A DNA stretch of 64,000 nt, from NCBI RefSeq assembly GCF_017562075.2, contig NC_054082.1, positions 53,873,681-53,937,680 on the forward strand. The letters are read 5' to 3'. A program made the translations under genes and the position numbers. Of the stretch, positions 33,047 through 46,400 are shown in pieces. The notes below the pieces were generated by a model. It was not told the DNA's origin. It saw nothing but the letters and a program-made list of their open reading frames with translations, and did not search any database. This stretch comes from Anopheles merus (Eukaryota; Arthropoda; Insecta; Diptera; Culicidae). Within the stretch, counting starts at the first letter, position 1. Each line of letters begins with the position of its first letter.

Positions 33047-34851
33047 ATGACCGACGAATACTTTTACGGTGAGTAGCTGATCATTGTAATTGATTGTGAC
33101 AGTGGTTCGGGCCGCTGGCGTGTTATTTCGATCGCATTGGGCGTGAAATGTGTGAAGGTGCCGCCAACCGTCGCACCGCGCATTTTTACCGCACGCGCTT
33201 CTCATCGCGCTAGGAAATGGTCGCCCTTCGGACGATTTTTCACCATACCCGGGCGCACACACGTTCCGCGTATCCCGTGCGTCGTCATTGTAGCCGATTA
33301 TTTTTTCTTCATTGCCCGGGTCTCACGGTAGTGTGTATGGTTGGTTTTTGGACCGTGCTTGTGTGTGTCCAGCAGGGGCCGTCGTCGCTGTCGTGGCCGA
33401 TGGCGGCGTCTCGTTTGGGTTCTGAAAGCTTTTCCCACTCAGAGCATCGTGCACAATTTGCCGGTAGCGCAGCCGTGAGTCCGGGTGTTGCCGGAGGGGT
33501 GCGGGGTCTCTTCTCGCATGTAAACTTCTCTTCAAATGAAGGGGCGTTACAGTGTGGGTCCGTTTTTAGCGGTACTTGACAATGGGGCAGAATCTGGCTG
33601 TTTTATAATAGCACGAAAAATACCGGCAAGAGCAAGCCTCTTGAACAAGAACGCATCTGCACCGTTCATTTTTGTGCATGGCAAACAGAAAGAGCAAATG
33701 TGAGGTTATATTTCCCCGATGAAGCGGGTAATTTTCCCGGTGTTTCTGGAACTGTGGTAGATTGGTGGTGCCTGGGGCCGGTTGCAGCGGTCTGGGTCAT
33801 TATTTACCCAGTAGGCTTTGCTAGATTAAATTTGCCGCTTTGTCCCGGGGTTTTTTTCCTCTTCTATTGGTATTGTTGGAGGCGCTGTGTCGTTAGCGCC
33901 TTTTTGTGAGCTTGGAAACACACCAATACAGAAGCGTCTTGCGCTGTATCACTGCATGAGGAGATGTGTGTGTGTGCGTGAGTTCATGCGTGTTAGTGAG
34001 AGGAGTGGTTTTCGTTTTTGTTTATTTCATCCTGTTCCACTTTTCCCCCGTTTTGCACTGAACGCTGCTGCCGGGTGGTGTGATGCGCTGTATGAAGGGT
34101 TAAAGTTAGCTCATTGAAATGGCGGCGTCGCCCACTGCGTTACGAATGTCTTTTTGTGTGTGCAGAAATTATTCGGGCCTGTTTTGAAGGTAGCGCAATG
34201 CGGTGAAACGGCATCAATGAACATGCCAGCTATTAATTTGACGGTAAAATATATTTTAATCGGCGCGAAGGGGAGGGGTACAATGCTTTTGTTATGGATA
34301 GGTTTAATGTTTCTGAACGTTTTTTTTGTTTTTAACATTTTCCAGGAGCAACTCTCAAGGAGGGCAGCAAAACAGTGACCTGGGACCCGGACAACAAGCC
34401 GGAGGGTTACCCACGGACGAACAAGCTGGTCATCAAACAGTGCCTCCTGGGCCATGAGGCAGCCGCGGACGAGTTCAACGTGGTGCAGGTGGAGACGATG
34501 ACCATAAGGGACACGCTCCGCATACCGATCGCCGTGCTGAAGGTGGGCGAACTGCGACAGTGCCGCATGGATTTGGAGTTCTCCGACGCGCCCGTCACGT
34601 TCACGTTGGTCGAGGGCAAGGGACCTGTGCACATCCACGGGCTGCATCTGCTCGGTTCGCTGGTGGAGGAGTTCGAGGATATGGAGGAGATGGAGGAGGA
34701 AGTGCTGGACGAGGAGGAGGCCGACGAGGACGAGGATGAGGACGGTGCGTCACAGAAGAAGAAGCCAAAACTGACCAACAACTCCAAGGGCAAGCCGGGC
34801 GCAGCGGCCGGCGGTCCCGCCGGTAATGACAAAAACCGAAAGAGGAAATAA
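33047..34851 (+). CDS. Nlp: Nucleoplasmin-like histone chaperone, two exons
   Basis: Exon 1 (33047-33068) encodes MTDEYFYG with a phase-1 donor. Exon 2 (34346-34851) completes a 175-residue protein. The core beta-barrel domain occupies about residues 1-115, with KTVTWDPD, KLVIKQCLLGHEA, EFNVVQVE, RIPIAVLKVGE and GKGPVHIHG, all matching the Drosophila nucleoplasmin-like protein. It is followed by a strongly acidic Glu/Asp tract (about 120-145) and a Lys/Arg tail with a PKKK-like nuclear signal. Known role: a pentameric, nuclear histone chaperone acting in sperm chromatin remodelling and centromere/nucleolus organisation in flies. The 1277-bp intron separates a very short first exon, which was placed by its match to the family N-terminus and a GTGAGT donor. 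Confidence 0.88.
33069..34345. other. Nlp intron 1
   Basis: A 1277-bp intron, relatively GT-rich on the plus strand, with no supported nested gene or RNA. Confidence 0.5.
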
Positions 34852-37429
34852 ACGGGACACGTTCCGTGCACCGGCCACCAGCCTCTGTGATTGCTCTTAC
34901 AGAAGCAGAAGCAAAGTCGGCCGCCACAGCGTGTCATCATTCCTCACCACAAATTAAATATATGTATTACAAAAAAAAAAAAAAACACAAACACACTGAC
35001 AACAAAACTAAAATCCAAACCATCATCATCAACTAAAGCCACGTCTATCTGCAAGTCAGCGCCAAAACAGCAACATCAAAAGAGGAGGAGCGAACGGTAA
35101 TTCCAACCGCAGTTCATGAGCTACATGAATCCTCTTACCTCCACGCACCTGGTGTCACCGTTCCCTGTTGGTTTCCTCTGATCTGAAGACGAAAGTGCAA
35201 ATTCCCTTCTAAACAAAAAGTCTTATAATAATTACACGGACAAAGCAGAGAGGATCCGCGCAAACCATTAGTTGCTACAGAAGAGATAAGCCCGGCGCCC
35301 GATCCTACCGTGGCGTCTACCAATTGACATAATACCAATAATATCAAGAATTTAAGCCCCGGGGGCTTTTGTTGGGGGAGAAAACAAGGTCCAACGAAAG
35401 ATTACTAACCACGAGATAGAGCAACATTTGTATAATCATTGAAAGAGAAGACGCAACAAATCTTCTGAGATAAATTTCCGAAAAAAAAGGAGCCGGAACA
35501 AATGAGAGAACTACTTTCTGAATTGGGTTGAAGAGCTACAAGTATTGCATTTAAAGTTCGGTGGAAAATGCTGCATACGTAAGCGCGCGTACCAAAGCGT
35601 GTACCACGCGGAACGGTTGAGCACACGATAATCACGGTGGCAAAGGACGACGCAATATCATCAATACCCGGCAATCCCGGTCCACCCGTGGTTGAATTCT
35701 GGTCAATTCGTTTTGCCATGAAGATAATGTATCTCGTGAGGGACAGGCGTATGGGAATCGGGGAAATCATTTTAAGGCCAAATTTGAAAGCAAAAGCTGT
35801 TTCCCCTGCAGCATTGAAAAACTCTGAAATGCACGAAAATTAAACAAGAAGCGGCGATCCTATATCCTATCAGATCCCCGCTGGTGGTGCGCCGAGTACA
35901 GAGCAACTAGTGTATGCGAGGAGAGTCGACAAAATATTCATCAGCTGAAGTGAAAAATGGCAAACACAAAATGGACAAATAAATATGGAAACTGAAACAA
36001 GATTTAAGAAAAAGAGCTTTAAGTCCTCCGTACGTTATTAACCGGTGATCGCACCACCAATACCCAAGCACGTGGTACGAACGATCGCCAGTTTGAGGCA
36101 CAGAAAGAAACTGCATTTGCATACTTTTAGGCGGTTTCTACGAAGGATGATCGCAAGTCAATATTTGAATCTACTTAGAAACCTTGAACTTCCGTTTCGT
36201 ATTACTAGGATAACTTTTTATTTTCAAAGCTGATTTTGAGGTTTCGAATAACTCGTTTTTCGTGATTTGTTTACATTTAAGAATAATGCTCTTTTGTTGA
36301 TCTAAAGATGATAAACTTCAATGCGTGATTGTGATTCCCGCTTGCGTGGTTTTGTAAAAAAATGCCGTCTCGTTTCGGTTTTGTAGGCTATAAAGCACTG
36401 GAGGTGCTTTAGTTAGTGTGAGATAGTTCGTTTGATGCTAATATTAGTTTGTTGTTGTTTTTAACAATCTACCCTTGCTCTCTACTTAGCAAATACACAC
36501 TTGTTTGCATTGAACTTCGAATAGTCGGATTCTCCAGAGACTACTAGAACAATAGTGAATTGCTTTCTAGAACGCTAATGCTACGCTGCGCGCAAACTCA
36601 TTGCGCAGACCAATTTGATAAAAAGCAACAAGTGAAAGTGTTATAACTTCTATTACCATTTCATCTATAAGTCTATGAAAGATCATGTGTGACGTGTGTG
36701 GTCTGTAAATCTGTTGGCAGTTTTGCTTTCTATGTTTTATCCCAGGCATTGCGGTGTGTAAACAATTTGTAATACAACTGAAGCATTTCGCTGCACGATC
36801 GTCCCGCACCATTCCCGTTTATCGGTTTCGTTTCACAGTAATGTTTTTAAATTAAATTGCTTTTATTTGGTGATTTTGCTTAGCGTTGCGAAAAGGAGTT
36901 ACTTTGTTTTTCTTCTATCTCTGAAGTTTTGGTTTGTCCAACGAAATTTACAACTTCATTGGCTCCAAAATGCTAGAATGCCTAAAAACATCACGGAGCG
37001 TTACGCACGTATGATTAAACATATTATTTAAAAAAAAACAACAAAAACACGTTAAAACACAATTCATATCCAGCAGGAATTATCAATCGGGCGAATTCTA
37101 GATCCAAACCCCGAATAAAGGATCGTTGTTTGTTTGTTTTTTATATCTTGCTTTGTAAACGTGTCGAACACGACATTAATCTCGCAATAGCGCGCTAGTA
37201 CACGCACGAAACCACGGGCTTGAGTCGATTTGTGTTTGTTTGAATTCAACGAATCCATTGCTTTTGAACGACCGATCATTACGTGTTACCATGGAGGCGA
37301 AATGGCATGTGCTTTTAATTTGTTCGTCTTGTTTTGTTCTCGTGTTTTGTTGTTGTTGCTTGCGTTCGGAAGGCCTGCGCGTTTTTGTAGTCGCTGTGTA
37401 TTTGGGCGTTTGTGATACGACAACGGTTC
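34852..37429. other. Convergent intergenic region between Nlp and the CoA-transferase gene
   Basis: About 2.6 kb without a convincing coding frame, containing both 3' UTRs. A run of 15-16 A at about 34971-34985 follows the Nlp stop. A plus-strand AATAAA lies near 35977. A minus-strand AATAAA (plus-strand 36862-36867) could end the CoA-transferase transcript. Neither assignment is firm. Confidence 0.4.
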
Positions 37430-40400
37430 TTAGTTCGGCGTTGGCATCGTTTTCAGACGCTCGAAGGCAGCCTTCTCGAGCGCTTCACGATGGTCGGGAT
37501 GCGCAATCTGAATCAATGCGTAAGCACGTTGGCGCAAACTGCGTCCGAACAGGTTAGCAATGCCGTACTCAGTGACGACGTAATGGACATGAGCTCGAGA
37601 GGTTACCACACCGGCACCTGGATGGAAAACAAAGAACATGCGTCGCCTTTAGTCACCTTCTCACATTCGCGTCGCCGGTAGCATTGACGATACTTACCAG
37701 GTTTGAGAATGGGCGAAATTTTACTCTGGCCCTTGTTCGTGACGGACGGTAGCGCAATGATTGGTTTGCCCTTGCCATCGAATCCTTCGGCCGCACCGCG
37801 GATAAAGTCTACCTGTCCACCGAAGCCGGAGTACATGCGCGTGCCGATCGAATCCGCACACACCTGCCCGGTCAGATCGACCTCGATGGCCGAGTTGATG
37901 GCCGTCATCTTGGGGTTGCGCGAGATAATGCCAACATTGTTGACGTAGTTGATCTCCAACATTTCTGTACGTACGATAGACAATGCAAAACCGAATGTCA
38001 TACTCTTCTTTACCTACAACGCTCCTGCAACAATCTCTATCGCTTACCAATGAACGGATTATTGTCCACAAAGTCGTACAGCTTCTTGGTGCCGATCAGG
38101 AACGAACCGACGATACGACCCCGATGGAACGTTTTCTTGTCGTTGGTGACGCAACCTTTGCGCACCAGGTCGACCACACCGCCGGCAAACATCTCAGAAT
38201 GGATACCCAGATCCTTGTGGTTGTGCAGTGCGTTCAGTACCGCGTCTGGAATGTTGCCGATGCCCATCTGCAGCGTAGCACCATCCTCGACCAGATTCTC
38301 CGCGATCAGTTGGCCGATTTTGGTCTCGACATCCGACATCGCGTGCCCACCGTGCTCGGGCAGCGGGATATCCACATTGACAGCGTAATCGAAATGCGAC
38401 TGGTGGATGATACCGTCACCGAACGTGCGCGGCATCTGCTTGTTCACCTGGGCGATGATGACTTTCGAATTTTCCAGCGCCGCACGCACACAGTCCACGC
38501 TGGTGCCGAGCGTGCAGTAGCCGTGGTTGTCCGGTGGCGACACCGACACGATTGCCACATCCGGCTGGATGAGCTTGCGCCGGAACAGCAGCGGAATTTC
38601 GTGCAGGAAGATCGGGACCGCATCACCGCGGCCATCGGCCACGGCTGCCCGCACGTTGCCGCCCATGAATAGTGACTTCGAGCGGAACACGTCCTTACAC
38701 TCGGGTTTGCAGTACGAAGCCGGCCCTTCGGTGTGCATGTGCGTCACGGTGATGTCGCGCAGATTGTTCTCCATGCCGTGCTTGGTCATCGCATCGAGCA
38801 GATGGACCGGGGTGGCCGCTGCACCCTGCGCGAACACAATGTCCCCTAGAAGTAGGAAAACAGTTATCGATATTACCATGAAAAGTAAAATGAAGCGTTT
38901 CAACTATTTTACAAATCAACCTTACATTATTCAGACACTCAGAATAAACGTAACAATTGACATTTTGAATCGGAATATTGACAAAAAAAACTCCGAGAAC
39001 ACATGTTTTCGTACATTCCGGACATAGAGTCTAGTCACAACCATATAATCTTAGACCATCATAGACCAATGGCTGCTTTGCAGTGGATAGGCCGTATCTT
39101 ATCACTCACTTTAAATTGCTCCCCTCCAACCAGTGAGCAGTAAAGTAAGACAGTACAGTGCAACCCGCACATGCCAACGGGCAAACATTATTCTAGAAAA
39201 CAGACTATCTTAGACCCTGACAGGAAGAGTTCAACAAACGCCGAAAAGTAGAAATAAGATTGACCTTCTTCCTACGGATTACGTGCTATCCGTCCTTGTC
39301 CATGAAATAGAAAAAAGACCCAATGCCTGGCCTTATCTCAGTCGTGAGTAACACATTTAAGCAGGAGCGGGCTTTATCTATTAGGAGCTATAGTTTAAAC
39401 AGTATTGAAGTATCTGTTCTGTTGGGATAGTTTCCGATTTCGCTTCCAGCACATTTTACACGAGCAAAACACGCACGTGCCGGGTGAAATTGCATGCGTC
39501 CTTGCATGTGCTGGTGAAGCGCAAACGTGATGACTTTAAAATTAGATGGCACATTAGATGCATAATTTAAAAAAAAACTGCAGTTAAGTGGGTAAGCATT
39601 CAGATATGCAACTTTGAATTTGTACAGAACCGAACGCCATGTTTCGAAATATCTATCGTACGTCCGTATGTGACTTTTTGCCTTCTAGATCGGTGTCGGT
39701 AACCCATCGCAACGCCGGTACGTTGCTTGATGATGAGAAGCATGCGAAGAACGAGGGGGAAAGGGGTTTGCATAATTAAGCATTCGTAGCCAGCTCCAAA
39801 CGTACAAGGGGTAGCAACAGGATTGGCATGTGGATTGGCGGTGTATGTGTGTTCGGTGCGCACAACAACCACACATGCACCAGCAGCAATGCCCATTTTA
39901 TATCGAAGCGTCTACAATGTGACTGCAGTTTATGGTTCGAAGCATATTGCGGTTGCATGACATTTGCTGTTTAAATTAAAGAAAAGGCTTTCAGGAAATA
40001 ATTTCATAGGTACTTTATCCAATTATACAACACTAATGACCGTTCACTTATTTCTCCATTTTTAGGTATCATATTTCGAATAACTTCGATTCGATAATTT
40101 CAGCAAAAGCAGTGCGTCAGACAGCATTCTAACGCGTCATCGGCAAGGAAAAACTGGTTTGTGGTGTGTTGTTCTTTTTATAGTCGCGACACTCGAAGAA
40201 ACACACATGCTCTGCATCTTTAGCCAATGGTTAAAAACCGGATCGCTTCAATATATGGGGGGGAGTAATAATGATCTGTGTGGCGATGCTATTCCTAGCC
40301 ACATCACTGCCCGAGGGCGCGGTTTTGATGCGTCAAGGGCAAGGAACTATTCCCTGTCTGTTTAACGTACACAGTGTGTCTCTAGTTGACCTAGAAACGT

Positions 40401-41862
40401 ACGGCCGTTATTTGTTTCGTGCTTTTGGCCGACCTTGCTCTATGAAAAGACTCTACTAGAGTTAGCTACCCCTGTACATCGCAGTAACACACGAGATGTC
40501 GCCTCACTTCCGGAGCGCAAATGGTAATGCAAATTGGATAAACAAGCATATCGCTCACATTTCCAGCCGGTACACTTGTGCCGCAAATTTGCGCCAATTG
40601 AGTTATCATGCAATTAGGACCTCCGAAGCACAAATCACGTTTGAGTTAACACTCTTCGAGGTGATGTTTTGCATTTGATGCCAAATGAACGTTAATGGGC
40701 GGCTGTTTTATCGTGATGGGTGAGCGCAGAAGGACGGCTATCTTTGATCCGAAACCTTTCCTCAAACACGATACTGTAAAGCTCTAGGAGTTATTTGAGG
40801 TTCGAGTGCTACCGATGACGGTGTGTAACAAGCTTCAATGTAAACAGTTCTATCGAAGAATAGTAATGACTGTCGTAGCAAGCGCCATGTATGTATTTGT
40901 TCTACCATCGACGCATCTCGTCTCTCTCGATGTTCAAAGTCCAAAAGCATCGCTAATCAAGTTCGTTGTTGTGTGCGCTATACCATTCCCAACTGAGAAC
41001 AAACTCCACTAGAGGCGGCACATACCGACGTGCCTTTATTACTCCCCTGATTGCGTTCTGCTTAGGGTCAAAGGAGGAACGGGCAGCTGTAGTTGAACAG
41101 TGAAAAATAATGTAAACTGTGGCCTTTGTACTCTGATGATAGCATTAAGTAGGCCAGGAGAGTTTTTACACCGCACGATTATGTATGCCTCACCGTCGCC
41201 GATTGGTCAGTGACACAGGACCTAACGAAGTCCAAATTCATCCCACAGCAACGCATTGCTAGATGAAAGTGAAATTTTTCACTTCGGGAGAGACGGCACG
41301 TAGGGGCACGCTCGAGGGGAAAGCTGTGCGTGCAAAATCATGGCAGGCGAAATAAACACGGCATTGCGTAACGGCGCACGATTATTTTAATACGTATGCC
41401 GTCTCGTTCGCTGTTCCGCTTGTGTCGAGTGCGCGGAGGGAACGGATCCGGCTAGCTCTATTCTGGTTTCTCGGCACGAGCATTCGAACAGCACAACACA
41501 CGCACACTTACAAATACCGTCATCATCATCATCATCATCATCATCATAGTCATCAACATCTTCATCGTCCAGTATCTATGGGATTCGCCATGGAAGGAGT
41601 TACTTGGCACCGCGGCCGTGAAACTATCCCGAAAAACGCACACACGAAGCACATCCACACATATACACGGTGCGTTACCTGATTTGATAACTTTGACGGC
41701 TTCCTCCGCCGTGGTGTACTTGGGCTCACGCTCGAGCGGCTGCGAAATTTGGTTCGAGTAGGTAAAGTAGGAATTCCGCTGCGTGGCCGCCGCCACCAAC
41801 CGATGGGAGGCATTGCCGGTGAGCAACCGGGGAGCGAATCGGAGTGCAGCAAATGAGGACAT
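37430..41862 (-). CDS. Mitochondrial acetyl-CoA hydrolase / 4-hydroxybutyrate CoA-transferase-like, four exons
   Basis: Minus-strand exons 41862-41679, 38845-38048, 37964-37698 and 37617-37430 keep phase and give 478 residues, the usual length of the insect family (CG7920 type). It belongs to CoA-transferase family I (acetyl-CoA hydrolase / 4-hydroxybutyrate CoA-transferase). These enzymes move CoA between acetyl-CoA and another acid through a glutamyl-CoA intermediate. The expected active-site Glu is Glu279 in GIHSEMFAGG, and the conserved MGIGNIPD (about 255-262) and SGFGGQVDF blocks are present. The first 40 residues are Arg/Ala/Ser-rich without acids until about residue 44, consistent with a mitochondrial presequence. 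Intron 1 is 2833 bp. The substrate cannot be decided from sequence. Confidence 0.88.
38846..41678. other. Intron 1 of the CoA-transferase gene
   Basis: A 2.8-kb intron with no supported coding frame. An ATC microsatellite lies at about 41519-41547, within 170 bp of the splice donor. Confidence 0.5.
41519..41547. repeat. (ATC)n microsatellite
   Basis: About nine tandem CAT/ATC units in intron 1 of the CoA-transferase gene. Confidence 0.9.
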
Positions 41863-43402
41863 TTTTTCGCTTTAATTAATCACACCAAAACAACACAGAG
41901 ACAAACACACGCACTAGCCAACAGTAGGTTGCTGCCTCAGCTCTTAAGATTTTCTGCGACGGTCTAATTTTGCGCGAGAGCTTGCACTGCCGAAACTGTT
42001 TGCTCCCAGTCGGAGAGTTATGCGAACGAATTTGTTTTCATTCAATCGCTGCCTGTCAGTGGTGTGTGACGTTTGCTGTAGCCATTTGATGTGTGCTTTG
42101 ACCAGATGTGCTGTTTACACAGTTCATTATGGCCACGTAGAAGGCAATCGCAGTCCCACTGTTATGAGTTAGATACTTTTGACCAATTTATTTAAAATAT
42201 GGACCAGTAGTGCGGATTTAACGAAGAAGTTTGAATTTTACATGCGTAAACCGTTATGTTTTATTCTAGCATCGTAACCGTATTCAAGCATGGAAAGTAT
42301 TTCGCGTCGTGTTACATAATGCAATTTTTGGATTTGAATGCGGATTGAAAGGTTGTTCGTCATGATCAAGAAACATAAAACCAAAGACCTAATAGTGTAT
42401 TTACATTCGTTCTATTTATTTATACTTCTGTGCCGTCCACTTTAAAGTTTATTGTATTCCGTACCAAATACACCCAACATTACACGTATCGTTCTATCGC
42501 CAAAAATAGGGACAGCGGGACAATGCTAACAATTAACATTATCTGCAGACGTTAAGTGTACAGTAACCGTAACATTCAAATATGTTGGATGTATCATTTG
42601 CGTCACTACTGTTGCTCAACACAAATCAAACTCATCATCTAATTGATTTTTATATAAAATTAATGTTGCTACCGGAAAGCTGCGGCCAACTAGCAATTAG
42701 GTAGGACACTAACATCCAGGACTAGTGTGGCATCGGTTGGGTTGAGATGCATATATTCGAGCCTATTGAGACCATTAATCAGTTTATTCGCGCAACCTTT
42801 ATGTGATTGCATACTTAGGTAAAATGCTTTCCTATAAACTCAATAACAATCGTACACAAACGTGGGCGAAACAAAAAAAAAGGTAAAATAAAATCACACT
42901 TTTCAACAAGAAACATCGCGTCAACAGCAGCACGTGAGAGCTTTACTTTAGCTCTTGCATGTCTTAGGTTCTGTCTTTTTCTTTCTTTTTTTACTTAATC
43001 GTAATACTCCCTAATACTACCTTCAGTTGGCCTTTTTTGGTAACGTTTCATAAAATCTACCACATTACCATTGCACATTGTCTTACTATGTGTAGCAACA
43101 AAAGGTGAATAATTCGAACAATTGGCTAGTGGAAACGATACGCTAAAACAAACACGAACCTAAAACGTAACTTTGGTCTTGCCCTATTCCGGTCCATCAT
43201 TCGGTTTGCAATGGTTTGCGCACTACTTACTTACAACGTAAGTGCTGCTACCCTTCCCTTGCGTAACGATTCTTCGATTCTTCACACGGTCGTTGTAGTG
43301 TTGCATTGCGTGTCGCCAGTATTGCCCCAAAGGACAGCAAGGAATGTGCGTGTTACTCCGGGAACTAGGCGCTTCGGAGGGAGCTGCTGCCACTCTGAAC
43401 CA
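41863..43402. other. Intergenic region: CoA-transferase promoter and MGAT2 3' UTR
   Basis: Both flanking genes are on the minus strand. A CTGTCAG motif near 42055 lies upstream of the CoA-transferase start. AATAAA on the minus strand (plus-strand 42415-42420) is a plausible MGAT2 signal, implying a 3' UTR near 1 kb. No other coding frame is supported. Confidence 0.45.
42415..42420 (-). terminator. Candidate polyadenylation signal of MGAT2
   Basis: AATAAA read on the minus strand about 1 kb past the MGAT2 stop, inside an AT-rich stretch. Placement is an inference, since nearer non-canonical signals are possible. Confidence 0.3.
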
Positions 43403-46400
43403 TTACCGCCCAACGAGGGTCATGTTGAAACACAGCTGATGATCGCGCTGATCGCCCCAGCCACCGTTGCCCTTGCGCAGCTTGGTCTTCTTTATGACGC
43501 TCGTCTGCGTGAGCGAAATCGAGCGGGGAAATAGTTGCTGAGCGCCCCGTGCTACCTTGAGCACCTGTTGCACTTTCGAGATCACCTGGTTCGATTCACA
43601 GTTGCTCTTTTTGTGATGCACGCCACTGAAAACAAGCAGAGAAGCAAAGATGGTTAGCAGAGTGCAGATGGTACCAGGACGGGAACTAACCATTCGCCAA
43701 TGTGAAAGACACGCGGTCCTTTCACCACCATCACGTGCAGCTTCTGCTTGAGGCATTGCTGTGACACGTGCTGCAATGACCAGTCCCAGTTGTAGTCGTC
43801 GTACTCGCAAAAGTGCCGCGCACAGCGTACTATCTCATACCACGTGGTACGGTTGAATGCCATGCCCATGTTGTGCTTGCTGCTGATCCAGGGCGTTACT
43901 TCAACCTGCGCGAGAAAGAAAAATGTGATGTGAGTGGTAAGAAGGCGAGTAGCGCCAGAACGCGCTCGGCAATAGTGAGTACCATTGCGCTCAAGGCTCA
44001 AGCGTAACGGAAAGTAACGCAAAAGTACACCCAAATCGGATTTTACTGTTAAATTTTACTGTTAATTTGGTGAATACCTTTACCGTTGATAACCGATTTG
44101 ATAGAACAAGATCATATAATGTTGAATCGTAGCAGTGGTTTTACCATACACGAACAAGGGAAGTTATATAAATACAAACACACTCTAGCAAGGAAAAAAG
44201 GAACAAACAAGAACACATCCAAACATACTTAGCTGAAAATTAAACTTTTCACTCAATTAAAAATTTTAAAAGTCAAAGGCCGCTTGCCAGAAAAAAACCC
44301 TACTACACACGCACACGAATGTAAAATAAATCATATTCAATATGCCCGTTAAGCTACGTGCAGTAATGTTCCATTTACAAGATGGGTTAAGATTTCGTTT
44401 ATGTGCAGTGAACGTTTTAAGGATGGTAACTGAAAACGCAAAACGAAAACGGTTAGCGCAAACGTGAGATTAGCTAAGCAGCGAACCAAGGAGGCATTGA
44501 AAATGGAAACGGTAGGAAATGCAGTTTGATAAATAGCATGCCAATTTTGTGTTAGTGTACGTGCTGTGCAATGGTACTTTGATGGTGCTCTCTACATTTA
44601 AACATTAACATACACGTTTCTATACGCAGCATGAACGGCGGTAATGTACGGTGGCGACGCGCAATGGATGCGTGAGTTGCATGATGCACACACATTAATA
44701 ACATGGTTCCATACATACTAATGAATGGAGCTCACGTGATACAGAGGGTACGAGAAAAGGCGACGCACACATACATGAATAAAAACTGTAAAAAAATCGA
44801 AGCACTGAAAGGATGTCCCATATCGAACGGTTGAACAAATTGACGATGAAAGGAGCATGGATAACATGGACTGTAGACACTTTATGGTGGGACACTTTCC
44901 GCTTCGATTAATCCTCACGATGCAATCCTGCTGATAAGCGACAATAAATAGCTGCTCGCTTTAGTCACCTATTTGCAATGTATTATTAATTTGATAGCGC
45001 TATCGTAATTCGTTTTGCGCGGTACTCGATCACGATATGCTGCTATTAGATAATGCTTTTTAGATAAGTTCATCAAATCTGTTTCTAAATCAGCTGACAA
45101 TGTAACGTGTAGTAATCATGCTTTGACGACACGTCTTATTACACTCTATCAAATCATGTAATGAAAATTGTTTTTATAGATATCCCATCACAGCCATATA
45201 AAACAGCATGCATTACTGCGAATAATTTGTACATAAATTTTTACCTTATTTTATGAAAAAAAAATCTTCGTTTTTGCATGCACAGCTTCAGATAGACAAG
45301 AAGTAAAATAAATCGTAGCAGAAGTAAAATAAGTTATACGCTGTTGCCTGATCCAGCAAATAAAAAAAAAACAAGCACTTCAAAATTGTTATTCCAGCAA
45401 ACAACTTAAAACAATAAGGATAATGTTAAAAATAAATGAAGTAAAGCTTTCAAACGCTACTAGTATTACAAAAAGTCTTTTGAGAAACAAAAAAACATCA
45501 TACAACAGAAACCAACTAAGCATGGTAATGAATCTATAGCGACTCTATAAACGAAATCAAACTACATTGAAACAATTCGTTCAATGATTGGTAGCACAAG
45601 CCAGCACCATAGCAATGTGCTGAGAAAATTATTAAAAATATGCCATTTCATAGTGATAGCAGTAAAAGTAGTAGTAGTAGTAATAGTAGAAGTAGTAGTA
45701 GTAATAGTAGGCAAGAACAAGCGATGAAAGTAGAAATAAAGATAGTAGTAGAAGGTGTAGCATTAGAAATGGCAATCAAAACTTTAACAGGGTGTACAAA
45801 CAAGTTGATTGATGGCGCTACCTTCTGATAGATCGAGTACAGGGTTGGTAGCACCTGGTATCCCCACTGCGATTGAGACGTATACTTTTCAGTAGTGACC
45901 TGGGTCTGAAGCGATTGTTGTTGTGAAAGTTGATCTTGCTGCTGCTGCTGCTGTTGCTGGTGTTGCTGCTGCTGGCGTTGTTTCTGAAGCATAAGCTGCT
46001 GCTGTTGCTGCAGTTGCCGCTGCTGTTGCAGCAGCTTCTGTTGCTGCTGATGCTGCAGCGGACGCCATTGTTGCCAGGGATTGTTGTTGTGTTGGCGTGA
46101 CGGTGAATTGGAAGGATGATTCAGAAAACCGTTACGTTTAGCATTGATAGAAATGTCGTTGGTGTGTGCTGACTGTCCAATCAGTGCGACCTGCGGGCGA
46201 TCGTACCAAGCGGGCAGATCTGGCGGCGAGCGTCGGAGGGTCTTTTGGTTCTGATCGAGCAACGTGCTGACATCAACCGCTGCCCGAATTCGGCGTGCGG
46301 CGTCTTTTAACTGACTTCTGCTTAGCGTACTGTACGATCCCGCAAACGACCCGAAAGATCCTTGCTCGCGCAGTGCAGAAGCCTGCAGCCCCTCTCGCAC

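Noticed and set aside
34407..34940. Minus-strand Ser-rich frame
   Set aside because: It is the complement of the acidic GAG/GAC tract of the nucleoplasmin-like gene.
37983..38672. Plus-strand frame of 229 residues
   Set aside because: It is antisense to exon 2 of the CoA-transferase, whose frame has clear family motifs.
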